A stretch of DNA of 45,189 nucleotides from Herminiimonas sp. CN (GTDB lineage: Bacteria > Pseudomonadota > Gammaproteobacteria > Burkholderiales > Burkholderiaceae_D): contig NZ_AVCC01000020.1 in assembly GCF_000622895.1 (NCBI RefSeq), positions 1-45,189 of the forward strand. The letters are read 5' to 3'. This document shows positions 10,794-18,736 of the stretch, in pieces. Each line of letters opens with the position of its first letter. Position 1 is the first letter of the stretch. Made by a program: the position numbers and the translations under genes. Below the pieces are notes generated by a model, which saw only the letters and a list, made by a program, of their open reading frames with translations, did not search any database and was not told where the DNA came from.

Positions 10794-10820
10794 TTGCTGA
10801 CGTGAATTAGGTGAATGAAA

Positions 10821-11318
10821 ATGGCTGAAAAAACACTGGTTGGTATTGTCATGGGCTCCACTTCCGATTGGGACGTGATGAAGGAAGCGGCGCAAGTCTG
10901 CAAGGATTTCGGCATCAGCTTTGAAGCGCGCGCACTGTCCGCGCACCGTACCCCGACCGAAGTGGAAGAATGGGTCGCCGACATGGAAGCGCGCGGCTGC
11001 CAGGCCTTCATCGCCGGCGCCGGCGGCGCCGCCCATCTGGCCGGCGTGGTCGCATCGAAAACCATCCTGCCGATGTTTGCGGTGCCGATCCCGTCCAAAT
11101 ATCTGAAAGGCCTGGATTCGCTGCTGGCTACCGTGCAGATGCCCAAGGGCATCCCGGTGCCAACCCTGGCCATCGGCGAAGCAGGCGCCGGCAACGCCGG
11201 TCTGGCGGTGGTGGCGATGCTGGCGCTGCACGATGCCGGCCTGAAGGCCAAGCTGGTCGCCTTCCGCGCCGCGCAGGCGGAAAAAGTACGCAATGCCAAA
11301 TTGCCTGAATTGAACTGA
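10821..11318 (+). CDS. purE: N5-carboxyaminoimidazole ribonucleotide mutase
   Basis: In de novo purine synthesis this enzyme converts N5-CAIR to CAIR. The 165 residues and the motifs MGSTSDWD (residues 11-18) and SAHRTP with His42 fit class I PurE, which depends on PurK for its substrate; the Gly-rich AGAGGAAHL loop follows. The ATG at 10821 is preferred over the one at 10815 because AGGTGA (10809-10814) abuts the earlier codon but lies six bases from the later. It is followed 13 bp on by purC. No purK is present in the window, although it often neighbours purE in this group. Confidence 0.95.
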   Translation: MAEKTLVGIVMGSTSDWDVMKEAAQVCKDFGISFEARALSAHRTPTEVEEWVADMEARGCQAFIAGAGGAAHLAGVVASKTILPMFAVPIPSKYLKGLDSLLATVQMPKGIPVPTLAIGEAGAGNAGLAVVAMLALHDAGLKAKLVAFRAAQAEKVRNAKLPELN

Positions 11319-11331
11319 ATAAGGAAGAATC

Positions 11332-12210
11332 ATGTCCGGCCTATTGGAAACAAACATCAAATCCCTGCCTTTCCTGCATCGCGGCAAAGTGCGCGACATT
11401 TACGCGGTCGGCGACGACAAGCTGCTGGTGATCCAGACTGATCGCCTGTCGGCGTTCGACGTCATCCTGGACGACCCGATCCCGAACAAGGGCCGCGTCC
11501 TGACCGCGATGTCGGATTTCTGGTTCAAGAAGTTCGGCCATCTGATGCCGAACCACGAAACCGGCATCGACCCGGTCACTGTGGTGACGCCGGAAGAGCG
11601 CGCGCAGGTCGAGGGCCGCGCGATCGTGGTCAAGAAATTCAAGCCGCTGGCGATCGAAGCGATCGTGCGCGGCTACATCATCGGTTCCGGCTGGAAGGAT
11701 TACCAGAAGACCGGCGCGATCTGCGGCATCGCCTTGCCGGCCGGCCTGAAGGAAGCGCAGAAGCTGCCGGAGACGATTTTCACGCCGTCGACCAAGGCGC
11801 CGATGGGCGCCCACGACGAGAACATCTCGTATGCCGAAGCCGAGAAAATCGTCGGCGCCGACATCGCCCGCCAGGTGCGCGACGCCGCCATTAACCTGTA
11901 CACCCAGGCGGCCGAATACGCGGCCACCAAGGGCATCATCATCGCCGACACCAAGTTCGAGTTCGGCCTCGACGAGCACGGCACCGTGCATCTGATCGAT
12001 GAAATCCTGACTCCGGATTCGTCGCGCTTCTGGCCTGCAGCCAGCTATCAGGTCGGCATGTCGCCGCCGTCGTTCGACAAGCAGTTCGTGCGCGACTGGC
12101 TGGAAACCCAGCCGTGGGACAAGAAGGCGCCGGCGCCGCGCCTGCCGGCCGAAGTGGCCGAGAAAACCGGGCAGAAATACGCGGAAGCCTTGCGCTTGCT
12201 GACCGCCTGA
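11332..12210 (+). CDS. purC: Phosphoribosylaminoimidazole-succinocarboxamide synthase
   Basis: SAICAR synthetase joins CAIR and aspartate with ATP in purine synthesis. The 292-residue length is that of the longer betaproteobacterial/eukaryotic-type PurC, not the short E. coli form. Typical blocks are [45 protein letters not shown], and the signature pair [12 protein letters not shown] and [22 protein letters not shown] lies upstream of the ATG. PurE and PurC act consecutively and are probably cotranscribed; a strong terminator follows purC. Confidence 0.97.
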   Translation: MSGLLETNIKSLPFLHRGKVRDIYAVGDDKLLVIQTDRLSAFDVILDDPIPNKGRVLTAMSDFWFKKFGHLMPNHETGIDPVTVVTPEERAQVEGRAIVVKKFKPLAIEAIVRGYIIGSGWKDYQKTGAICGIALPAGLKEAQKLPETIFTPSTKAPMGAHDENISYAEAEKIVGADIARQVRDAAINLYTQAAEYAATKGIIIADTKFEFGLDEHGTVHLIDEILTPDSSRFWPAASYQVGMSPPSFDKQFVRDWLETQPWDKKAPAPRLPAEVAEKTGQKYAEALRLLTA

Positions 12211-12276
12211 GCGCTTCTTGAATCAAGATGCGGATGGAGTATAGTTAATTTAACTGCTTTTTTCGCATGTATATCG

Positions 12277-12327
12277 AGGGCATCAAAAAATACCGTGTTG
12301 GGTATATTTTGATGCCCTGAATTTTTT
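12277..12327 (+). terminator. Long intrinsic terminator after purC
   Basis: AGGGCATCAAAA (12277-12288) pairs perfectly with TTTTGATGCCCT (12307-12318). The stem continues inside with ATACC/GGTAT after one mismatch, loop GTGTTG. Six Ts follow (12322-12327). The A-run on the left arm would also allow function on the opposite strand. Confidence 0.85.
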
Positions 12328-12346
12328 GACACTGAATAATGCACCG

Positions 12347-13357
12347 ATGAGCGCTTTTTCCACCGATATCCGCCAGGCTGTTGCGATCCTTGAGGCCGGC
12401 GGCCTGGTCGCCTTTCCGACCGAGACTGTCTACGGGCTGGGCGCCGACGCGGAAAACCCGGCGGCGGTCGCCAGCATCTATGCGGCCAAGGGCCGGCCGT
12501 CAGACCATCCGGTGATCGTGCACGTGGCGCCGGAGGCCGATATCGGCTATTGGGCCGCATCGATACCGGCCGAAGCGCAGGCGCTGATGCAGGCGTTCTG
12601 GCCCGGTCCGCTGACCCTGATCCTGAAGCGCGCGCCGCAGATTCCCGCTGCGGTGTCGGGCGGGCAGGATTCGATCGGCCTGCGCTGCCCGTCGCATCCG
12701 GTAGCGCTTGCGCTGCTGCGGGCGTTCAAGGGCGGCAAGGGCGGTCTGGCGGCGCCGTCGGCCAACAAGTTCGGCCGCGTCAGCCCGACCACCGCGCAGC
12801 ATGTGCAGGATGAATTTGGCGACGAACCGCTGTTACAAGCGATACTGGAAGGCGGTCAGAGCGCAGTCGGCATCGAGTCGACCATCCTGGACTTGTCGCG
12901 CCTGGCCACGCACGGCCCGGTGCTGCTGCGCCCCGGCCACATCAGCGCGGCCCAGATTGCCGATGTCATCGGCGTCATGCCCAGCCTGCCGGACGCCGCC
13001 GCGCCGCGCGCATCCGGCACGCTGGCGGCCCATTACGCACCCCGCACGGCGGTGGCGCTGGTGGCGCCCGCCCAGCTGACCGCCACAGTGCAACGGCTGC
13101 ATCAGGCTGGGCGGCGCATTGCCTTGATACGCTACGGCATGGCGCCGAGCGCGCTGGCAACCGACCAGTCGGAGCTGCCCGATACGCCGGATGGCTATGC
13201 CTACGGCCTGTACGCGGCCTTGCGCGCGATGGATGCGGCCGGCGCCGACCTGATCCTGATCGAATCCCCGCCTCTGGGCCACGCATGGCAAGGCGTCAAC
13301 GACCGGTTGCGTCGCGCCGCCCACGACTCGGCCGGCATCCTGGAGCGCATGCTCTAA
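12347..13357 (+). CDS. L-threonylcarbamoyladenylate synthase, Sua5 type
   Basis: This enzyme makes threonylcarbamoyl-AMP from threonine, bicarbonate and ATP, the first step of t6A37 formation on ANN-decoding tRNAs. The 336 residues comprise an N-terminal YrdC/TsaC domain with PTETVYGLG and KGRPSDHPVIVHV (48-60), and a C-terminal Sua5 domain after a linker (RASGTLAAHYAPR). It is therefore the long Sua5 form, not short TsaC. The ATG at 12347 is the first plausible start after the purC terminator; no clear ribosome-binding site is seen. TcdA, which acts later in the same modification, is at 19375. Confidence 0.95.
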   Translation: MSAFSTDIRQAVAILEAGGLVAFPTETVYGLGADAENPAAVASIYAAKGRPSDHPVIVHVAPEADIGYWAASIPAEAQALMQAFWPGPLTLILKRAPQIPAAVSGGQDSIGLRCPSHPVALALLRAFKGGKGGLAAPSANKFGRVSPTTAQHVQDEFGDEPLLQAILEGGQSAVGIESTILDLSRLATHGPVLLRPGHISAAQIADVIGVMPSLPDAAAPRASGTLAAHYAPRTAVALVAPAQLTATVQRLHQAGRRIALIRYGMAPSALATDQSELPDTPDGYAYGLYAALRAMDAAGADLILIESPPLGHAWQGVNDRLRRAAHDSAGILERML

Positions 13358-13599
13358 AACCTGCGGTACCTTTGGCCCGTTCAGGGCTTGGCGGCGGTGG
13401 GCGTTTATTGTTTCCAGAGGTTTCGGGAGCAGGCGTCCACCCATGTCTGCGGTTCGGTAGCGCTCAGCTTCGAATTCTGACGCAATGTAATGCATCCTGT
13501 CGCGCAGGTGAACATTGCATTCAGGCTTTGTTCATCTTCCTCTTGCAAAACTGTCGGTACGGTTCTCGTGAACCGCTTCAGACTGAAAGAGGAGACATC
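13358..13599. other. Gap without a supported gene
   Basis: About 240 bp separate sua5 from the next gene. I see no terminator with a T-run and no convincing promoter. A minus-strand frame of 36 codons exists but lacks a ribosome-binding site and known similarity. Confidence 0.6.
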
Positions 13600-13896
13600 A
13601 TGACTTCGACATTTTTCCTGACCCTCATAGCCTCGGCTGCAGTCATCGCGAGCGCAGCTGCGGTGGCTGGGCCCGATCAAGCCCAAGCTGGCGACGGCCA
13701 TCGGGCGAGCCCGATGCTGCAGGTGGTGCCCAACAGCAGCCGGCCGCAAGACGCGGCGTACGGTTGGCAGTATTTTTCGGATTCGCGCGCTGTGCATGCG
13801 GTTGTCATCAGCCCGTCGGGTGAATATTTTCTCAGCCTGGGCGACGGACTGCGACAGATCACCGGGCCTGCCGGCCAGGTATTGACGGTTCAGTGA
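13600..13896 (+). CDS. Small exported protein of unknown function
   Basis: The 98-residue product starts with a clear signal peptide: a hydrophobic core in FFLTLIASAAVIASAAAVAG and probable cleavage near residue 23 to 30. The mature part, about 70 residues, contains YGWQYFSDSRAVHAVVISPS and a Gly-rich end with no Cys. I do not recognise a family. A strong GAGGAG six bases before the ATG supports translation. It stands alone between sua5 and a convergent transporter gene, at the edge of an accessory patch. Confidence 0.7.
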   Translation: MTSTFFLTLIASAAVIASAAAVAGPDQAQAGDGHRASPMLQVVPNSSRPQDAAYGWQYFSDSRAVHAVVISPSGEYFLSLGDGLRQITGPAGQVLTVQ

Positions 13897-13999
13897 GCGC
13901 ACAGCTGGTGCTGCAGGCTGCCTTGATCACGGCGTCCGCTACGCATGGCCATTGTTTTAGGGTCGATCGATATCACATGGCCTGCCCATCGGCGCTGGT

Positions 14000-14254
14000 T
14001 CAGCCGTGGCGGATTTTCATCAGCAGGATGAACAGGGCCAGCAGCAGGGTGATGCTGTTGGCTGCAATCATCGGCCAGGAACCGAGCAGCACGCCGTACG
14101 CCAGCCATAGCATTACCCCTACTGTGAATATGCTGTACATGCCGAGCGACACGCCATCGGCGCGCCGGGTTCGCCATGTCAGCCACGCTTGCGGGACGAA
14201 GGCGGCAGTGGTCAGGATGGCGGCAGCGTAGCCGATCAGTTCCGAATATGGCAT
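14000..14254 (-). CDS. SemiSWEET-like PQ-loop transporter
   Basis: The 84-residue membrane protein has three predicted helices. A PQ-like motif in the first (AAFVPQAWLTWRTR) is followed by DGVSLGMYSIFTVGVMLWLAYG. That length and pattern match bacterial SemiSWEETs, which dimerise to move sugars or related solutes across the inner membrane. The substrate cannot be told. No strong ribosome-binding site precedes the ATG. Its start is only 34 bp from the divergent ompW pseudogene, so a promoter for one must overlap the other. Confidence 0.85.
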   Translation of the reverse strand: MPYSELIGYAAAILTTAAFVPQAWLTWRTRRADGVSLGMYSIFTVGVMLWLAYGVLLGSWPMIAANSITLLLALFILLMKIRHG

Positions 14255-14288
14255 TGGACGTTATTACATCGAAGGTTCAGGAGGCAGC

Positions 14289-14708
14289 ATGAAAAAACAA
14301 TTGCAAGGCGCGATTATAGTACTGGCATTCGCCGCAGCGGCGACAGCCAGCGGCACGGCACTGGCCCAAAGCGCCGGCGTCTGGTTGCTCAAGGCCGGCG
14401 TCAATCAGATCACGCCGAAAGTCAAAAGCGGCGACATGAGCGCACCGGCCTTGCCCGGAACCAAAGCCGATGTGCGCAGCGACACCTAGGCCATCATCGC
14501 CGCCAGTTACATGTTTACAGATAATCTCTCGGCGGAATTCCATCTCGGCATCCCGTACACTCACGAACTCGAAGGCGCCGGCTCCATCCAGGGCGCGGGC
14601 AAGCTGGGTACGGTTGAATCACTGCCGCCGACCCTGTTCGTGCAATGGCGCTTTCTGGAGCCGAAAGCCTTGTTTCGCCCCTACGTCGGCCTCGGTTTGA
14701 CCTATGCC
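14289..14708 (+). pseudogene. OmpW family outer membrane protein, truncated and interrupted
   Basis: A good AGGAGG site leads to an ATG and a signal peptide (KKQLQGAIIVLAF, then TALAQSAG). The frame then reads like OmpW: VWLLKAGVNQITPK, YMFTDNLSAEFHLGIP, GAGKLGTVESLPPTLFVQW and FRPYVGLGLTYA. A TAG at 14487-14489 interrupts it where Trp would fit (SDT-stop-AIIAASY), a single base change from TGG. After about 140 codons the similarity stops and runs directly into oxidoreductase sequence, so the last third of the barrel is missing. OmpW proteins form small 8-stranded outer-membrane channels for hydrophobic compounds. Confidence 0.88.
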
Positions 14709-14865
14709 TGCTGGAAGCCGGCCCCGAAGACCGCAGCGCGTTCATTCATACGCCGATCGGCATCGCAGCATTGCTGCAGACCAGAACACTGGTACTTCAA
14801 TACCGAGCCGGAACCGGAACTCAACGGCCGCCGCCCGCGGTGCCCGCGTGCTGTTCGGCGGCGCG
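14705..14865 (+). pseudogene. GMC oxidoreductase fragment
   Basis: In one frame the sequence reads CLLEAGPEDRSAFIHTPIG, which matches the N-terminal FAD-binding part of choline dehydrogenase/AlkJ-type GMC flavoenzymes. A frameshift near 14795 moves the similarity to another frame, FNTEPEPELNGRRPR, followed in a third by PRGARVLFGG, resembling the RGRVLGGSS motif. Only about 55 codons remain and neither end of the gene is present. It is fused to ompW on the left and to an aldehyde dehydrogenase end on the right. It cannot be functional. Confidence 0.75.
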
Positions 14866-15087
14866 GTGCGGGTGGATGATTGCATGGTGCAGTACGCGCA
14901 TGGCGGCCTGCCATTTGGCGGCGCCAACCATTCCTGCATCGGCAGTGCGCATGACCGCTACGGCTTCAAGGCATTCTCGCACCAGTGCCCGGTGCTTCGC
15001 AGCCGGCTGCTGATGGCGTGCATGTTCTTCCCGCCCTACGGCAAGCTGACGCGCCGCATCTTGAATTTCATGTTGTGGCTGCTGTAA
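14866..15087 (+). pseudogene. Aldehyde dehydrogenase C-terminal fragment, coniferyl type
   Basis: The last 73 codons read VDDCMVQYAHGGLPFGGANH, then DRYGFKAFSHQCPVLR and FFPPYGKLTRRIL before a TAA. This is the C-terminus of an aldehyde dehydrogenase, closest to the coniferyl aldehyde dehydrogenase group (typical LPFGGVG and FSHxKPV motifs). The usual GVGxSGMG is damaged to GANHSCIG. The catalytic Cys and NAD-binding regions are absent. The fragment lacks its own start and joins the GMC piece, probably by deletion. Confidence 0.78.
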
Positions 15088-15176
15088 ATCCGAATGTGAA
15101 ATATAGGGGGTATATGTTTAAATATATACTTTGTGGCAATTTATGGGTGCGGGTATAAATAATACGATGGCGAGTA

Positions 15177-15692
15177 TTAGTCTTCTGCCGGTTGCGTCGT
15201 AACAAACTTGCCGTTATGAAATACCAGCGCAGGCTGAGGATATGCTGCGCACCGTTCGACCTCGCCGACAAAAATCACGTGGTCGCCTTCCGGGTAGCGG
15301 CTGCGGTTATGGCATTCGAACCAGGCTGAGACGCCTTTCAGGATCGGATGTCCGGTACGCGACAACTCGTACTCAACGCCTTCGAAGCGGTTTTTGATCG
15401 GCCTGGAGAAACGCTCTGCCAGCGGGGCCTGGTCGAGCGCCAGCACATTGATCACGTAATGCGAGTTGCCGGCGAATGCTTCCATGCTGCTGGCACGATT
15501 GCCCAGACTCCACAACACCAGCGGCGGTTCGAGCGAAACCGAATTGAACGAGCTGGCGGTCAGGCCCAGCAAGGTGCCGTCGGCCAAGCGCGTGGTGATA
15601 ATCGTCACGCCGGTGGCAAACTGTGATAATGCATGCCGAAAATGCGGCGTGTCAAATTCACGCGACAGGGCGCGTGCGGAGCGTGTATGCAT
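15177..15692 (-). CDS. Flavin reductase family protein
   Basis: The 171-residue protein has the FMN-binding split-barrel fold of flavin reductases and small monooxygenase components. Typical blocks are FRHALSQFATGVTIITT near the N-terminus, GLTASSFNSVSLEPPLVLWSL, HYVINVLALDQ and DHVIFVGEVERC. Such proteins reduce FMN or FAD with NAD(P)H for a partner oxygenase. No oxygenase is adjacent, so the partner is unknown. It is divergent from msrA. The region on its 3' side is AT-rich and holds the pseudogene cluster. Confidence 0.9.
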   Translation of the reverse strand: MHTRSARALSREFDTPHFRHALSQFATGVTIITTRLADGTLLGLTASSFNSVSLEPPLVLWSLGNRASSMEAFAGNSHYVINVLALDQAPLAERFSRPIKNRFEGVEYELSRTGHPILKGVSAWFECHNRSRYPEGDHVIFVGEVERCAAYPQPALVFHNGKFVTTQPAED

Positions 15693-15826
15693 TGGTGATC
15701 CAGAAAGTTTTAAACATTATCCTGGAAACGGCGCAGAAGTGCTTGTCATGCGGGTGAAGGAATGCAAGCGTTCTAGAACCGTTTGCGCTAAAGTCATGCT
15801 GTGAGGCATCAAAGAGGAGATTGATT

Positions 15827-16357
15827 ATGGCAATTGAAATCGCAACGCTGGGCGGTGGTTGCTTCTGGTGCCTGGAAGCCGTGTATCAGGAGTTGAGCGG
15901 CGTGCAGCAGGTCGAGTCCGGTTATAGCGGCGGCCAGCTGCCGAACCCGACCTATGCGCAAGTATGCGAAGGCAGCACCGGTCACGCCGAAGTGGTGCGG
16001 CTGACGTTCGATGACACGATCGTCAGTTATCGCCAAATATTGGAGATATTTTTTATCATCCATGATCCGACCACGCTGAACCGGCAAGGCAACGATTGCG
16101 GCAGCCAATATCGTTCGGTCATTTATTATCATTCTGCGCAACAGAAGGATACCGCCCAGCACGTCATCAAGGAGATGGCGAATGTATGGGATGCGCCGAT
16201 CGTCACCGAACTGTGCCCGGAACAGCCCTATTACAAGGCCGAAGACTGTCACCAGAATTATTTCCGCAAGCATCCGGAGCAGGGTTATTGCGCCTTTGTG
16301 GTGGCGCCGAAACTGGAGAAATTCAGGAGTATTTTCGCCGGCAAGAGCAAGGGCTGA
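15827..16357 (+). CDS. msrA: Peptide methionine-S-sulfoxide reductase A
   Basis: MsrA repairs oxidised methionine (S-sulfoxide) in proteins, drawing electrons from thioredoxin. It has 176 residues with the catalytic GCFWC (Cys12) and SGYSGG, GSTGHAEVV, and DPTTLNRQGNDCGSQYRS. Further Cys residues lie in VTELCPEQP, KAEDCHQNYF and GYCAF. The ATG at 15827 is chosen because AGAGGAGA lies six bases upstream; a TTG at 15821 is too close to it. The HIT gene follows 43 bp later on the same strand. TrxA, its likely reductant, is encoded at 42270. Confidence 0.96.
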   Translation: MAIEIATLGGGCFWCLEAVYQELSGVQQVESGYSGGQLPNPTYAQVCEGSTGHAEVVRLTFDDTIVSYRQILEIFFIIHDPTTLNRQGNDCGSQYRSVIYYHSAQQKDTAQHVIKEMANVWDAPIVTELCPEQPYYKAEDCHQNYFRKHPEQGYCAFVVAPKLEKFRSIFAGKSKG

Positions 16358-16400
16358 GAGTTACGGCCAAGAACAAGGGGTTGCAGTCGATGAGGGCGTC

Positions 16401-16805
16401 ATGACGACCATTTTTGAAAAAATACTGCTGGGCGAAATTCCCAGCGCAAAAGTTTATGAAGATGACTGGGTGTTTGCTTTCATGGATGCCGGTCAGGTCA
16501 ATCCGGGCCATGTTCTGGTGGCGACGAAAAAACCTTACGAAACCTTGCTGGATGCCGACGAGGAATCCGCCGTGGCGCTGATGCGGGCCGCGCATAAAAT
16601 CGCCAAGGCGATACAGCGCGCCTTTGCGCCGGAAGGCATCACCCTGCTGCAAACGAACAAACCAGCCGGTTGGCAGACCGTGCCGCATCTGCATATGCAT
16701 GTAGTGCCGCGTTACCTTGATGATGGCGCAAGCCTGATCTGGCCGCGCAATGAACCGGGCCTCGCGAAGATGCGGGAATACGCGGAAAAGATAAAAGTGG
16801 TTTGA
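16401..16805 (+). CDS. HIT family nucleotide-binding protein
   Basis: The 134-residue protein carries the histidine triad HLHMHVVPR (His96, His98, His100) and the family N-terminus TIFEKILLGEIPSAKVYEDD. HIT proteins hydrolyse nucleoside phosphoramidates, adenylates or dinucleotides; the substrate here cannot be set from sequence. The ATG at 16401 gives the standard start. The gene lies behind msrA and converges with cfa, with 17 bp between the stops. Confidence 0.94.
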   Translation: MTTIFEKILLGEIPSAKVYEDDWVFAFMDAGQVNPGHVLVATKKPYETLLDADEESAVALMRAAHKIAKAIQRAFAPEGITLLQTNKPAGWQTVPHLHMHVVPRYLDDGASLIWPRNEPGLAKMREYAEKIKVV

Positions 16806-16822
16806 CGCGGTTATTCGCCAAC

Positions 16823-18019
16823 TTATCTGTAAATGTATTTGCGCGACCACGGGTGTGCGGAGGCATCCCGGCCGGCCTTGCTGCATATCACTTGATACAG
16901 GGATATCCAGTCGTGCGTGAAAGCGTGGGCGCAGCCTGCCAGATAGACGCGCCAGATGCGGTAATGGCGGTCGTCGGTCATCATCTTGATCCGATCGGCA
17001 TGGGTTTCGAAATTGTCGATCCAGATGCTGCAGGTACGGGCGTAATGGCGCCGCAGGTTTTCGATATCGAGCGCTTCCAGCCCGCCTTCCTGCATGGTTT
17101 TCAGCACCAGCCCGATATGCGGCAATTCGCCGTGCGGAAACACATATTTATCGATGAACTCGCCGCCGCCATACGCGGTTTCGCCGCTATCGGGGTCGGT
17201 TGAAGTAATGCCGTGGTTCATGACCAGCCCGTCTTCTGTCAGCAGGCTGCGGATTTTGGCGAAATAATCCGGCAGGTGATTCAGACCGACATGCTCGAAC
17301 ATGCCGACGCTGGTGATGCGGTCGAAACTGCCGTTGATGTCGCGGTAATCCTGCAGGCGGATTTCAACCCGGTCTGCCAGACCGGCCTGTTCGACCCGTT
17401 TTCTGGCAAATTCGTACTGCTTCTCGGACAAAGTGATGCCGACGCAATTGGCGCCAAATTGTTGTGCGGCGCGCAGCACCAGCGCCCCCCAGCCGCAGCC
17501 GATATCGAGCAGGGTGTGGCCGGGCTCGAGCCGGATCTTGGTCAGGATGTGATCGATCTTCTTCAGTTGCGCGGTGGCCAGATCTTCCTCGCCATTTTCG
17601 AAGTAGGCGCAGGAATACACCAAATTCTCGTCCAGCCAGGCTTGATAAAACGCATTCGAGACATCGTAGTGATAGCGGATCGCCTCGGCATCGCGCTGCT
17701 TGTTGTGGCGGATGGTCCTGGCGATGCGGGCAAGCTTGCCGGCGTGCGCTTGGCCGGCCAGTGCGCTGCCGATGCGGATTATCTGCGTTGCGCGGCCTTC
17801 GATTTCGATTTTTCCTTCGACATAGGCTTCGCCCAGGCTTGCCAGCGATGGCGTCAACAGGTAGTGCACCGCGGAAGAGTGCGGCACCCGGATGGTGACA
17901 TCAGGCTGCCCCGAGCCGAAATCGAACTGCTGCCCGTTCCATAACTCCAGCCGCAGCGGCAGCGCGGAGTGTTTGCGGATATCCGCAATCCATTGCGTCA
18001 GTTTCTTTTCCCAAAACAC
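16823..18019 (-). CDS. Cyclopropane-fatty-acyl-phospholipid synthase family methyltransferase
   Basis: The 398-residue enzyme transfers a methylene group from S-adenosylmethionine to unsaturated acyl chains of membrane phospholipids. An N-terminal lipid-binding part precedes the methyltransferase core with LDIGCGWGALVL, GITLSEKQ, SVGMFEHVG and a C-terminal HYARTCSIW with the conserved Cys. I place the start at a GTG (18019) because GGAGG lies five bases upstream, within GGAGGTGATC, a ten-base match to the 16S 3' end; a GTG at 18025 overlaps that site. It is the third gene of a probable hemerythrin-pdxH-cfa operon. Confidence 0.93.
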   Translation of the reverse strand: MFWEKKLTQWIADIRKHSALPLRLELWNGQQFDFGSGQPDVTIRVPHSSAVHYLLTPSLASLGEAYVEGKIEIEGRATQIIRIGSALAGQAHAGKLARIARTIRHNKQRDAEAIRYHYDVSNAFYQAWLDENLVYSCAYFENGEEDLATAQLKKIDHILTKIRLEPGHTLLDIGCGWGALVLRAAQQFGANCVGITLSEKQYEFARKRVEQAGLADRVEIRLQDYRDINGSFDRITSVGMFEHVGLNHLPDYFAKIRSLLTEDGLVMNHGITSTDPDSGETAYGGGEFIDKYVFPHGELPHIGLVLKTMQEGGLEALDIENLRRHYARTCSIWIDNFETHADRIKMMTDDRHYRIWRVYLAGCAHAFTHDWISLYQVICSKAGRDASAHPWSRKYIYR

Positions 18020-18084
18020 GATCACCTCCGTGCAGCTGAGTCAGTACTGCCTGTTGCGCACCCGTCAAAACATCAGGCCAATGC

Positions 18085-18720
18085 CTACGGTTGCAGTCGT
18101 AACCGGGCCCAGCTGCCATCGGCTTGCAGCTTGAAAGCGATCCTGTCATGCAGACGGGAGCTGCGGCCTTGCCAGAATTCGAGATAGTCCGGAATCAAGC
18201 GGTAGCCGCCCCAGTGCGCCGGGCGCAGAGGATGTGCGCCATGTTTTGCTTCGGCATCGGCATAGCGCGTTTCCAGCACTTCACGGCTGGCAACCGGCTC
18301 GCTTTGGGATGATGCAATTGCACCGATCCGGCTGCCTAGCGGCCGGCTCTGGAAATAGGCATCATTTTCTTCTGCGGAAATGGGTTCGACGCGGCCCTCG
18401 ATACGCACTTGCCGCTCCAGTTCGATCCAATGGAACAACAGCGCCGCGTGCTGGTTCTGGTGCAACTCATGTCCCTTGCGGCTTTCGTAATTGGTGTACC
18501 AGGAAAATCCGCGCTGATCGAAATCCTTGATCAGCACGATACGTGACGAAGGGCGCCCATTGGCAGCCACCGTTGCCAGGCTCATCGCATTGGCTTCCGG
18601 CACTTTTGCCGCGAGTGCTTCATCAAACCATTTCTTGAACTGTGTCATCGGGTCCGCTGCAACATCCGATTCCGACAGGCTGGCGTGCATGTATTCTTTC
18701 CTTAAATCTGCTATCGACAT
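18085..18720 (-). CDS. pdxH: Pyridoxamine 5'-phosphate oxidase
   Basis: This FMN enzyme oxidises pyridoxine or pyridoxamine 5'-phosphate to pyridoxal 5'-phosphate. It has 211 residues and the full family pattern: [57 protein letters not shown] and a C-terminal HDRIAFKL with [12 protein letters not shown] is adjacent to the ATG at 18726 but six bases from the ATG at 18720, so I choose the latter. It starts 16 bp after the hemerythrin gene and precedes cfa by 65 bp. Confidence 0.97.
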   Translation of the reverse strand: MSIADLRKEYMHASLSESDVAADPMTQFKKWFDEALAAKVPEANAMSLATVAANGRPSSRIVLIKDFDQRGFSWYTNYESRKGHELHQNQHAALLFHWIELERQVRIEGRVEPISAEENDAYFQSRPLGSRIGAIASSQSEPVASREVLETRYADAEAKHGAHPLRPAHWGGYRLIPDYLEFWQGRSSRLHDRIAFKLQADGSWARLRLQP

Positions 18721-18736
18721 CTTCATTCCTGGTTAT

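Noticed and set aside
13405..13515. Minus-strand frame of 36 codons (MFTCATGCITLRQ start)
   Set aside because: No ribosome-binding site and no recognised family; too short to support without conservation data.
14866..15087. Independent short gene at the end of the pseudogene cluster
   Set aside because: It matches only the extreme C-terminus of aldehyde dehydrogenases and has no start or ribosome-binding site.
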